Shown: positions 31,458 to 37,884 of the stretch, piece by piece
How the letters are laid out: each line of letters starts with the position of its first letter
Position numbering within the stretch: the stretch's first letter is position 1
NCBI GenBank assembly: GCA_003023405.1
Contig: PXST01000021.1
Span: 1 to 37,884, forward strand
DNA length: 37,884 bases
From: Halobacteriales archaeon SW_8_68_21
GTDB taxonomy: Archaea > Halobacteriota > Halobacteria > Halobacteriales > Haloferacaceae
Direction of reading: 5' to 3'
Position numbers and translations under genes: made by a program
Notes under the pieces: model-generated
The model's database searches: none
Seen by the model: only the letters and a program-made list of their open reading frames with translations
Told to the model about the DNA's origin: nothing

Positions 31458-31507
31458 TGGACGATCCAAAGGGGAAGAGTCACTTCCCTCGGCGACGGGG
31501 CTCACTT

Positions 31508-32701
31508 ATGAACGACCGATCCGACGACAGCGACGGCAACAGCGCCGACGACCGCCGCTTCGAGACCCGCGCGATCCACGCCGGCCAGGAGCCGGACCCG
31601 GAGACGGGGGCGCTGATGACTCCGATCCACGCGAACTCCACCTACGAGCAGGACGCGCCGGGCGAACACCGTGGCTACGAGTACAGCCGGACCGGGAGCC
31701 CGACGCGCACCGACCTCGAAGCGAACCTTGCCTCGCTGGAGTCGGGCAGCCACGCCCGCTGTTTCTCCTCGGGGATGGGCGCGATCAACACCGTCCTGAA
31801 CCTGCTGTCCGCGGGCGACCACGTCGTTGCGGGCGACGACGTGTACGGTGGGACCCACCGAATCCTGACGCAGGTGTACGACGAGTACGACATCGAGACC
31901 AGCTTCGTCGACACCACGGACCACGACGCGGTTCGCGAGGCCGTGCGCGAGGAGACGGAGCTGGTGTGGGTCGAGACGCCGACGAACCCGCTGATGAACG
32001 TCAACGACATCGGCGCGCTCGCCGATATCTCCCACGAGGCGGACGCGCTTTGTGCGGTCGACAACACCTTCTCGACGCCGTACCTCCAGCGCCCGCTCGA
32101 ACACGGCGCGGACATCGTTTCCCAGTCGCTGACGAAGTACCTCGGCGGCCACTCGGACACCATTGGCGGTGCCCTCATCGTCGACGACGCGGAGCTGGAC
32201 GAGCGGCTCGGCTTCTACCAGAACTCCGTCGGCGCGACGCCGGGACCGTTCGACGCCTTCCTCGTCCTCCGCGGGACGAAGACGCTCCCCGTCCGGATGG
32301 ACCGCCACTGCGAGAACGCGATGGCGCTCGCCGAGTGGCTGGAGGGACACGACGCGGTCGAGCGCGTCTACTACCCCGGACTGGAGTCACACCCGGACCA
32401 CGAGCTGGCGGCCGAGCAGATGGACGACTTCGGCGGCATGCTCTCGTTCGAACTGGACGGAACCCTCGAACAGGCCTCGACCGTCGTCAGCGAAACGGAG
32501 GTGTTCACGCTCGCGGAGTCGCTCGGCGGCGTCGAGAGCCTCATCGAGCAGCCGGCCGCGATGACCCACGCCGCCATCCCGCGCGAGGAGCGGCTCGCTG
32601 CGGGACTGACCGACGGCCTCGTCCGCGTATCGGTTGGGATCGAACACGTCGACGACATGAAGGCCGACCTCCGGGCCGCGTTCGACGCTGCGCTGTCGTA
32701 A
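31508..32701 (+). CDS. Cys/Met-metabolism PLP enzyme (cystathionine gamma-synthase/lyase type)
   Basis: A protein of 397 residues, fold type I PLP family. The PLP lysine is K210 in SQSLTKYLGGHSD. Other family motifs are TRAIHAGQEPDPETGALMTP, YEYSRTGSPTRTDLEANLAS, CFSSGMGAINTVL, AGDDVYGGTHRIL, WVETPTNPLMNVNDI, AVDNTFSTPYLQRPLEHGAD, and near the C-terminus SLGGVESLIEQPAAMTHAAI and LVRVSVGIEHVDDM. It could be cystathionine gamma-synthase, cystathionine gamma-lyase or O-acetylhomoserine sulfhydrylase; motif reading cannot separate these. The ATG at 31508 starts the acidic leader typical of haloarchaeal versions; no strong TATA box is seen at the leaderless distance. Confidence 0.93.
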   Translation: MNDRSDDSDGNSADDRRFETRAIHAGQEPDPETGALMTPIHANSTYEQDAPGEHRGYEYSRTGSPTRTDLEANLASLESGSHARCFSSGMGAINTVLNLLSAGDHVVAGDDVYGGTHRILTQVYDEYDIETSFVDTTDHDAVREAVREETELVWVETPTNPLMNVNDIGALADISHEADALCAVDNTFSTPYLQRPLEHGADIVSQSLTKYLGGHSDTIGGALIVDDAELDERLGFYQNSVGATPGPFDAFLVLRGTKTLPVRMDRHCENAMALAEWLEGHDAVERVYYPGLESHPDHELAAEQMDDFGGMLSFELDGTLEQASTVVSETEVFTLAESLGGVESLIEQPAAMTHAAIPREERLAAGLTDGLVRVSVGIEHVDDMKADLRAAFDAALS

Positions 32702-32977
32702 CCGGTTTTAGCGTCCGGGACAGCCGCGAATCGCCCTCTCCCGGCGCTGTCTCGGGCGGACTCCCGTCAGCGTGTGATCATCAACTGGTTTATACTCGTC
32801 GCCGCACGGCACCACAACACGGACCATACACCGTGGCACAGGAACTACCGGTCCCGTTGGTCGCGGGAATCATCGGTCGGCCGAGGCGGAGACTCCATCG
32901 GTTCGCGGCAACGGTTCCACCGGGGTCAACAATCGGTCACGACCACGCTTTTCACCGAGCGAGGTGACATACGGGCC

Positions 32978-33925
32978 ATGAGCGATCCGGATGTCCTCGT
33001 GTTACGACAGACGATCCACGGACTGGGACCCGACGAACTGGCGGCCGCGATCCGCGAACGACTCCCCGACGCCGAGGTCGTGCGAGCGCGAACCCCGACG
33101 GAGGAGCGAGAGTTCATCCGGTCCGCGCGGGTAGCGGTCGGTCTCAACATCGACGAGGACCTGCTCGCTGTCGCCGAGGAGCTAGAACTGTTCGCCTGCG
33201 TGTTCGCGGGCACGGGGCATCTCCCTCGCGACCCCCTCGCCGACCACGGGGTCGCCGTGACGAACGCGTCCGGCGTCCACGGGGCGAACATCGCCGAACA
33301 CGTCGTCGGGTCGATGATCGCCCACGCGCGTCAGTTTCACCGCGCGTACCGCCAGCAGTCCCGCCGCGAGTGGCGCACCTACGAGACGACGGAGGTGTAC
33401 GGCTCGACGGTCGCGGTGGTCGGACTCGGTGCCATCGGGCGGGCGGTCGTCGACCGGTTGGAGTCGTTCGATGTCGAGACGGTCGGCGTCCGCTACTCGC
33501 CCGAGAAGGGCGGTCCGACCGACGAGGTGTACGGCTTCGACGAGTTCCACGAGGCCGTCACCGACGCGGAGTACGTCGTGTTGTCGTGTCCGCTCACTGA
33601 GACGACGCGTGAATTGGTCGACGCCGACGCGCTCCGAACGATGCGGCCCGACGCGGTCTTAGTAAACATCGCCCGCGGCCCGGTCGTCGACACCGACGCC
33701 TTGGTGACGGAACTGCGGAACAACCGCATCCGCGGCGCGGCGCTCGACGTCACCGATCCCGAGCCGCTCCCGGAAGACCACCCGCTCTGGGGGCTGTCGA
33801 ACGCGACAATTACGCCGCACAACGCCGGCCACACCCCCCAGTACTACGAGCGCGTCGCCGACATCCTCGCCGACAACGTCGCGCGGCTGGACGCCGGCGA
33901 CGACCTGCGCAACCGCGTGATGTGA
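32978..33925 (+). CDS. D-2-hydroxyacid dehydrogenase (NAD-dependent)
   Basis: A protein of 315 residues that interconverts a 2-keto acid and a D-2-hydroxyacid. The NAD-binding Rossmann motif is VAVVGLGAIGRAVVDRLESF. Catalytic residues are the Arg in LVNIARGPVVDTDALV, the Glu in DVTDPEPLPEDHPLW, and the His in ATITPHNAGHTPQYY. HGANIAEHVVGSMIAHAR is also typical. The substrate (phosphoglycerate, glyoxylate, 2-ketoisocaproate or other) is not set by the sequence seen. GCTTTTCA (32947-32954) is centred 27 nt before the ATG at 32978, which decides the start. The 276 bp before it show no gene. Confidence 0.92.
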   Translation: MSDPDVLVLRQTIHGLGPDELAAAIRERLPDAEVVRARTPTEEREFIRSARVAVGLNIDEDLLAVAEELELFACVFAGTGHLPRDPLADHGVAVTNASGVHGANIAEHVVGSMIAHARQFHRAYRQQSRREWRTYETTEVYGSTVAVVGLGAIGRAVVDRLESFDVETVGVRYSPEKGGPTDEVYGFDEFHEAVTDAEYVVLSCPLTETTRELVDADALRTMRPDAVLVNIARGPVVDTDALVTELRNNRIRGAALDVTDPEPLPEDHPLWGLSNATITPHNAGHTPQYYERVADILADNVARLDAGDDLRNRVM

Positions 33926-34059
33926 GCGGGTCGGTCCGAAGGACCGCGGAACGTCTCAACTATATATTCCTATATAATATTGTCCTCATAGACGCAGTTT
34001 TGATCTTTCGATTTCGCCCCTGCCGGCCTATTGGCGCTTGAGGCCGAATGGACCGGAAC

Positions 34060-34097
34060 GTACCGACGAGTACCGAGGTATATATTTTGGCCAAAAT
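34060..34097 (+). promoter_or_regulatory. PhoU-gene promoter with direct repeats and a palindrome over TATA
   Basis: GTACCGA occurs at 34060-34066 and 34070-34076, one helical turn apart. The TATA region GTATATATTTTGG (34078-34090) follows. It merges into the perfect 14-bp palindrome ATTTTGGCCAAAAT (34084-34097). The gene starts at 34126. The direct repeats sit at the BRE/activator position and the palindrome at the TATA or initiation region, so this looks like a regulated promoter. The regulator is unknown; autoregulation through the AbrB-like N-terminus is one idea. Confidence 0.6.
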
Positions 34098-34125
34098 TAA
34101 GGTGGCTCGCTCCAGAGGGTGAGGT

Positions 34126-35124
34126 ATGGAAACGCGGAAGGTCCAGGTCACCGGCGGATCGACGTACACCGTCTCGATTCCGAAGACGTGGGCGACAGAC
34201 AACGACGTCGAGGCCGGGACGGAGATCGAGTTCCACCCGGACGGCGACTCGCTGTTCCTCACACCGCGCTCGGACGCGGAGCGGACGCGGGGAACGCTCG
34301 ACATCGCCGACCTGTCGGGGCAGGCGCTCCGCCGTGCGGTGACGACGATGTACGTCAGCGGCTTCGACGTCATCGAACTGGAGGCGGCCGAGATCAGCAC
34401 TGAGCAGCGCTCGACGATCCGCGACGCGGTCCAGAGCCTCGTCGGGCTGGAGGTGTTAGAGGAGACGCGCGGCTGCGTCGTCGTCCAGGACTTGCTCGAC
34501 TCCTCGGAGCTTTCCATCCACAACGCGGTCACCCGGATGCGGCTGATCTCCCTGTCGATGCTCGAAGACGCCATCACCGCGCTCGTGGAGCGGGACCACG
34601 ACCTCGCACACGACGTCATCGGTCGCGATGACGACCTCGACCGCCTGTGGCTCGTCGTCTCACGGATCTTCCGCGCCACGCTGCGGACGCCGAAGGCCGC
34701 AGAAGAGCTCGGACTCCCGCGTGAGGAGTGTTTCGACTACCACTCCAGCGCTCGTCAGTTGGAGCGAATCGGCGACCACGCGACGAAGATCGCGCACCTG
34801 ACGCTGAAAATCGACGACCCGCTGCCCGACGAGGTTGTCGAGGCGGTGAGCGACCTCCACGGCGACGCCGTCGACGTGATCGACACGGCGATGGACGCGC
34901 TGTTCGACGAGGACACCGAGGCGGCGACACGCCGGGCGAACGAGGCGCGAACCGGCGTCAGAGCGATCGACGAACGCGTCCGCGCCATCGACGAGCTCCT
35001 CCGCGAACTCGACCCGACGCGCGCACAGCTGCTCGGGCTGGTCGTCGACTCCGTCCTCCGGTCGGCCGACTACGGCGGCAACGTCGCCGAGACCGCGCTC
35101 CAGAAGGCCGCGCCGACCCCGTGA
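34126..35124 (+). CDS. PhoU-domain regulator with AbrB/SpoVT-like N-terminus
   Basis: A protein of 332 residues. Residues 1-48 (METRKVQVTGGSTYTVSIPK followed by TWATDNDVEAGTEIEF) form an AbrB/SpoVT DNA-binding swapped-hairpin. About residues 100-330 hold two PhoU three-helix bundles (HNAVTRMRLISLSMLEDAIT; HSSARQLERIGDHATKIAHL; the second helix carries the E-RIGDHA metal-type motif). This architecture is common in archaea and is linked to control of phosphate uptake. No pst transporter genes are in the window, so it may act in trans. A GGTGAGG just before the ATG could be a ribosome-binding site. Confidence 0.9.
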   Translation: METRKVQVTGGSTYTVSIPKTWATDNDVEAGTEIEFHPDGDSLFLTPRSDAERTRGTLDIADLSGQALRRAVTTMYVSGFDVIELEAAEISTEQRSTIRDAVQSLVGLEVLEETRGCVVVQDLLDSSELSIHNAVTRMRLISLSMLEDAITALVERDHDLAHDVIGRDDDLDRLWLVVSRIFRATLRTPKAAEELGLPREECFDYHSSARQLERIGDHATKIAHLTLKIDDPLPDEVVEAVSDLHGDAVDVIDTAMDALFDEDTEAATRRANEARTGVRAIDERVRAIDELLRELDPTRAQLLGLVVDSVLRSADYGGNVAETALQKAAPTP

Positions 35125-35188
35125 GCCGACCCCGGGAGCTAGACTCTGGGTGGACGGGTTTTTTAGCGCGCTCCGCCGAATTGATCGC

Positions 35189-35572
35189 ATGCCAGAGATC
35201 GAACTCGGCGTGCCGAAGGGGGTCGTCGAGTCTCTCCCGGAGGAGGAAGAGACGGCCGAACGGGACATACGACGCGCCATCGCGGGGATCCAGTCGCGAC
35301 TGAACGAGGCCCTCGCCGAAGCGGACCCCGACGAGGCGGCCGAGGTCGTCGCCGACGCGGTCGAGCGCATGGAGACGCAAGCGAGCACGTACCACGAGTT
35401 CGTCCCGGAACTGCGCGCGTGGGGGCAATCGCCAATCTACGCCATCGCGTGGCGGAACCTCTACCTCGAACTCATCGGCCAGCTGTACGACCACGAGTGG
35501 CTCGCCGACGACCTCGACCGCGAACGCAACTTCCGGCTGGTCGAAGACGGAATCCGGCTGTCCGACCTGTAG
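35189..35572 (+). CDS. Conserved-looking haloarchaeal protein of unknown function (127 aa)
   Basis: An acidic, mostly helical cytosolic protein. Features seen: VVESLPEEEETAERDIRRAI, NEALAEADPDEAAEVVADAV, STYHEFVPELRAWGQSPIYA, then WRNLYLELIGQLYDHEWLAD. No domain or catalytic motif is recognised. A GTTTTTTAGC box (about 35158-35166) is centred 27 nt before the ATG, so the start is secure and the mRNA leaderless. It stands between phoU and the SAMP/MoaD gene, with its own promoter. Confidence 0.75.
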   Translation: MPEIELGVPKGVVESLPEEEETAERDIRRAIAGIQSRLNEALAEADPDEAAEVVADAVERMETQASTYHEFVPELRAWGQSPIYAIAWRNLYLELIGQLYDHEWLADDLDRERNFRLVEDGIRLSDL

Positions 35573-35634
35573 TTTCTCGACCATCGCCTTCCGCGGCCGA
35601 CCGATTTTAACCCACCGCAACACGACACACATGT

Positions 35635-35916
35635 ATGGAACTGGAACTGCGGTTCTTCGCGACGTTCCGCGAGGCCGCCGGCGGGAAGACGGTGAACGCG
35701 GAGTTCGCCGACGGCTCCACGGTCGGCGACGTGCTGCGGGAACTGGAGTCGGAGTACGAGGGGATGGCTGGCCGCCTGATCGCCGACGGTGAGCTCGCGC
35801 CGCAGATCAACGTCCTGAAGAACGGTCGCGAGGTCCTCCATCTTGACGGCCTCGACACGCCGATGGGGGACGGCGACCGTCTCTCCGTCTTCCCGCCGGT
35901 CGCGGGGGGCGCATGA
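35635..35916 (+). CDS. MoaD/SAMP-type ubiquitin-like protein
   Basis: A protein of 93 residues with the beta-grasp fold of MoaD/ThiS and the archaeal small modifier proteins: MELELRFFATFREAAGGKTV, STVGDVLRELESEYEGM, PQINVLKNGREVLHLDGLD and DGDRLSVFPPVAGG. Such proteins are activated by an E1-like enzyme at the C-terminal GG, either for protein conjugation or as sulfur carriers for molybdopterin or tRNA thiolation. Here the GG is followed by one extra Ala, so the diglycine is not exposed without trimming. TTTTAA (35605-35610) is centred about 28 nt before the ATG. Its stop overlaps the ATG of the next gene, so the cluster is translationally coupled. Confidence 0.88.
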   Translation: MELELRFFATFREAAGGKTVNAEFADGSTVGDVLRELESEYEGMAGRLIADGELAPQINVLKNGREVLHLDGLDTPMGDGDRLSVFPPVAGGA

Positions 35917-36192
35917 CGGACGACGCGCCCGCGTCGGTCAAAGAGGTCGACGACGACGGGAACGCGCCGGGTCTTCCCCCGGCCGAGGCGGGAGCTGGTG
36001 GGGACCGACGACCCCGCAGAGGCGACCCGCGTGGACGGCGACGGGTGGCGAGTGACCCTCAGCGCCGAGAAGGTGACCGCCGCAGCCGCGATCGAGATCA
36101 CGGAGGTGACCGCCGAGTTCGCGGGCGATCCCGACGCGCTCGCCGATCTCCTCCCGAAGTACCGGCAGAAAGCGATGCGCGCCGGCGGGTGA
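35913..36192 (+). pseudogene. Small gene after the SAMP/MoaD gene with a frame break
   Basis: The ATG at 35913 overlaps the previous stop and reads MTDDAPASVKEVDDDGNAP, then degenerates. The +1 frame carries the coherent rest: RRELVGTDDPAEATRVDGDG, then WRVTLSAEKVTAAAAIEITE, ALADLLPKYRQKAMRAGG and a TGA at 36190-36192. Joining them requires one surplus base (or two lost) near 35965-35985, next to GGG and CCCCC runs. The intact protein would be about 93 residues, of unknown function, ending in GG. An alternative is a 64-residue product from the GTG at 35998. Confidence 0.6.
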
Positions 36193-36641
36193 TGTCCGAC
36201 GACGACGCGACCGCCGGATCGGATTCTGGCCCCGGCTCGTACCCAATCGAGGGAACCGCGCTGGTGAAGACGGCCGCGCTCGCCAGCGTGCCGGCCGCTC
36301 ACGTCCCGGCGCTTCTCGCGCGCGTTCAGGCCGACCTCGGACCCAGGATCGACGCGTACCGCCGGCGCTACGAGCGGATAGCGGCCGAGCCGGAGCGCGA
36401 GACGTTTCTGGTCGAACCCGATCACTGGGAGGCGGTCGGCGACCGACTCGGACTCACCGAGCGCGAGCGCGACGCCGTGACTCGGGCCCACGAGGCGGCC
36501 GTCGAACGGATCGGCTCCGGGAGCGGCCGACGTGAGGAGTTCGACACCGCGCTGGAGATCCGGTCCGGCGTCGTGATCGGGATCGATCCTGACGACGGCG
36601 TATGCGAGGGCGACGACGAGGACGACGCCGTCGGCGACTGA
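36192..36641 (+). CDS. Haloarchaeal protein of unknown function (149 aa)
   Basis: The ATG overlaps the TGA of the preceding gene, indicating an operon with the SAMP/MoaD gene. The body is helical: PIEGTALVKTAALASVPAAH, ARVQADLGPRIDAYRRRYER, FLVEPDHWEAVGDRLGLTER, ERDAVTRAHEAAVERIG. The N- and C-termini are Asp/Ser-rich and disordered. No motif for enzymatic activity is seen. The longer open frame upstream is the out-of-frame remainder of the preceding gene and was excluded. Confidence 0.72.
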   Translation: MSDDDATAGSDSGPGSYPIEGTALVKTAALASVPAAHVPALLARVQADLGPRIDAYRRRYERIAAEPERETFLVEPDHWEAVGDRLGLTERERDAVTRAHEAAVERIGSGSGRREEFDTALEIRSGVVIGIDPDDGVCEGDDEDDAVGD

Positions 36642-36719
36642 TGTCGCTCCCGTCGTCGTTGGGGTGCTGCGCGCCGCCGGTCACCGATCCTTTTCAAGAT
36701 GTGGCACGCACGTGTCCGC

Positions 36720-37445
36720 ATGCGACTCGCTCGACTGCTTACCCCGGACGGTCCCGTGGCTGGCCGCTACGACGACGGTGCGGTCGTCGCCGACGACGGT
36801 CGCTACGAAGTCGGTCGCGACGGGCGGCTGCTCCCCCCGTGTGACCCGAGTGCGCTGTACTGCGTCGGCCGAAACTACGCGGAGACGCTCGACCAGATGG
36901 ACTACGAGCGGCCCGAGGAGCCGGACTTCTTCATCAAGCCGCCGACGAGTCTGCTCGCGCACGGCGAGGCGATTCGGTACCCCGAGTGGACCGATGAACT
37001 GACCTACGCCGGCGAACTGGTGGCGGTGATAGACGAGCGCTGCCGCGACCTCGCGCCCGCGGAGGTGCCGGATGTCGTGCGGGGCTACACGGTCATGAAC
37101 GATGTCGACGCGCTTGACCAGCAGGGCCGGACCGCGCGCAAGGCGTTCGACGGGTCGGCACCGCTCGGGCCGTGGATCGAGACCGACGTGGACCCGACGA
37201 ATCTCGACATCGAGACCACCGTCGGCGACGAGACGCGTCAGGACGCCAACACGGAGCTGATGCTGTTCGGGCCACACGAGATCGTCTCGTACCTCTCGGA
37301 GCGGTTCACCTTCGAACCGGGGGACTGTATCGCCTTCGGCAGCCCCGCGAACCCCGGTCTCGTCGAACCCGGCGAGCGCGTCGATATCACCTACGAGGGG
37401 GTCGGGACCCTCTCGAACACGGTGGTCGCGCCGGACGCGGAGTAA
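36720..37445 (+). CDS. Fumarylacetoacetate hydrolase (FAH) family protein
   Basis: A protein of 241 residues, metal-dependent hydrolase or decarboxylase family. Motifs: YCVGRNYAETLDQM, PDFFIKPPTSLLAHGEAIRY, LTYAGELVAVID (acidic metal ligand), GYTVMNDVDALDQQGRTARK, AFDGSAPLGPWI, DANTELMLFGPHEIVSYLSE and GDCIAFGSPANPG. Members act on acylpyruvates, oxaloacetate or catechol-pathway intermediates; the substrate is not resolved here. The ATG at 36720 is chosen over the GTG at 36699 because TTTTCA (36691-36696) is centred 27 nt upstream of it. Confidence 0.92.
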   Translation: MRLARLLTPDGPVAGRYDDGAVVADDGRYEVGRDGRLLPPCDPSALYCVGRNYAETLDQMDYERPEEPDFFIKPPTSLLAHGEAIRYPEWTDELTYAGELVAVIDERCRDLAPAEVPDVVRGYTVMNDVDALDQQGRTARKAFDGSAPLGPWIETDVDPTNLDIETTVGDETRQDANTELMLFGPHEIVSYLSERFTFEPGDCIAFGSPANPGLVEPGERVDITYEGVGTLSNTVVAPDAE

Positions 37446-37484
37446 TCGGTTCGTAGACGGGCGGCACAGGACAACGACTTTTAT

Positions 37485-37884
37485 TCACCGGTCCGTCGGA
37501 TCGAGGTCGTCGACCGAAGCGTCGTCAATACTGTCGTCGGCGCGCGCCAGCGCTTCCTCGTCGCCGGTCCGAACGTACACCCCGATCGCGTCGGCGGCCT
37601 CGGCGAGGGCGTCCGCGGCCGCGGGCGGCACGTCGCCACCGAGCGCGTCGACGCGGGTGACGCGGTCGCGGAGGCGCTCGAAGGCGTCGCGGGCCGGCCC
37701 GGTTCTGGCTTCGGGCCGTTCTCCCTCGACTGCGACCGTCGGCCCGGATTCCGTCCCGTCGGCGTCGTCGGCTTCGGTCTCGTCGGTGTCGTCGGCTTCG
37801 GTCCCGTCGGCGTCGTCGGCTTCGGTCTCGTCGGTGTCGTCGGCTTCGGTCCCGTCGGAGTCGTCGGTGCCGGTGTTGATGTCG
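37485..37884 (-). CDS. C-terminal part of an Asp/Glu-rich protein (5' end outside window)
   Basis: The minus-strand frame runs from the window edge to the TGA at 37485-37487. It begins with a repeated (D/E)-(G/E)-T-E-A-D-D-(T/A) region and continues with a helical segment, ARDAFERLRDRVTRVDALGG, PPAAADALAEAADAIGVYVR, then DDSIDDASVDDLDP. The helical part looks like a real C-terminal domain; no family can be named from it. It converges with the FAH gene. Confidence 0.65.
   Translation of the reverse strand, partial: DINTGTDDSDGTEADDTDETEADDADGTEADDTDETEADDADGTESGPTVAVEGERPEARTGPARDAFERLRDRVTRVDALGGDVPPAAADALAEAADAIGVYVRTGDEEALARADDSIDDASVDDLDPTDR
37753..37858 (-). repeat. Perfect 48-bp tandem repeat coding an acidic linker
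   Basis: Two identical 48-bp units (37753-37800 and 37801-37848) and 10 bp of a third. Each codes 16 residues of alternating TEADD-type motifs. Exact identity points to recent duplication and likely length variation between strains. Confidence 0.9.

Overview
The window is chromosomal DNA of a halophilic archaeon. It is GC-rich and its proteins are strongly acidic. Promoters are archaeal: at least a dozen genes have a TATA-like box centred 25-28 nt before the start codon, which implies leaderless mRNAs. It carries haloarchaeal families (DUF5815-like, a SAMP/MoaD-type modifier, CDC48, PhoU with an AbrB-like N-terminus, a KaiC-like ATPase) and a tRNA intron with a bulge-helix-bulge. The general look is Halorubrum-like; this is an inference, not a match.

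Layout. 1-6.7 kb: a TrmB-type regulator, a DJ-1/PfpI protein, carB behind an operator-like promoter, and small conserved genes. 6.8-11.2 kb: a small acidic protein, a CDC48 ATPase whose 5' end is broken, larC with a His-rich tandem repeat, and a small frameshifted gene. 11.8-18.6 kb: aspS, two exported proteins, two membrane proteins, nadK, and a KaiC-like ATPase with a long disordered N-terminus. 18.6-25.3 kb: a tRNA-Gly(CCC) carrying a 6.3-kb integrated element. 25.4-30.6 kb: an M28 peptidase, a broken nadE, a small regulator, uspA-truA and a XapX protein. 30.4-37.9 kb: a 25-bp tandem repeat in a divergent promoter, a cyclophilin, an intron-containing tRNA-Glu, a cystathionine synthase-type PLP enzyme, a D-2-hydroxyacid dehydrogenase, phoU, a SAMP/MoaD cluster, an FAH-family hydrolase and the end of an Asp-rich protein.

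The most distinctive object is the element. A perfect 89-bp direct repeat (18932-19020 and 25254-25342) marks its ends. The repeat is made of the 5' half of tRNA-Gly plus 50 bp of its upstream promoter region, not the usual 3' half. Inside are an HTH-HNH protein overlapping a Rep-like (HUH-type) protein, a long noncoding stretch with direct repeats and a hairpin that could be an origin, two small unknown genes, a two-helix membrane protein and a tyrosine recombinase. The tRNA promoter copy at the right end points into the recombinase gene. No capsid, spike or packaging gene is visible, so I read it as an integrative plasmid-like element. Just left of the tRNA are two partial copies of its 3' end, possibly scars of older integrations.

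Four genes (cdc48, a small gene at 10.9-11.2 kb, nadE, and a small gene at 35.9 kb) have reading-frame breaks; two of them look like out-of-frame internal deletions. Two normally essential genes broken within 18 kb makes assembly error a serious alternative to real decay.
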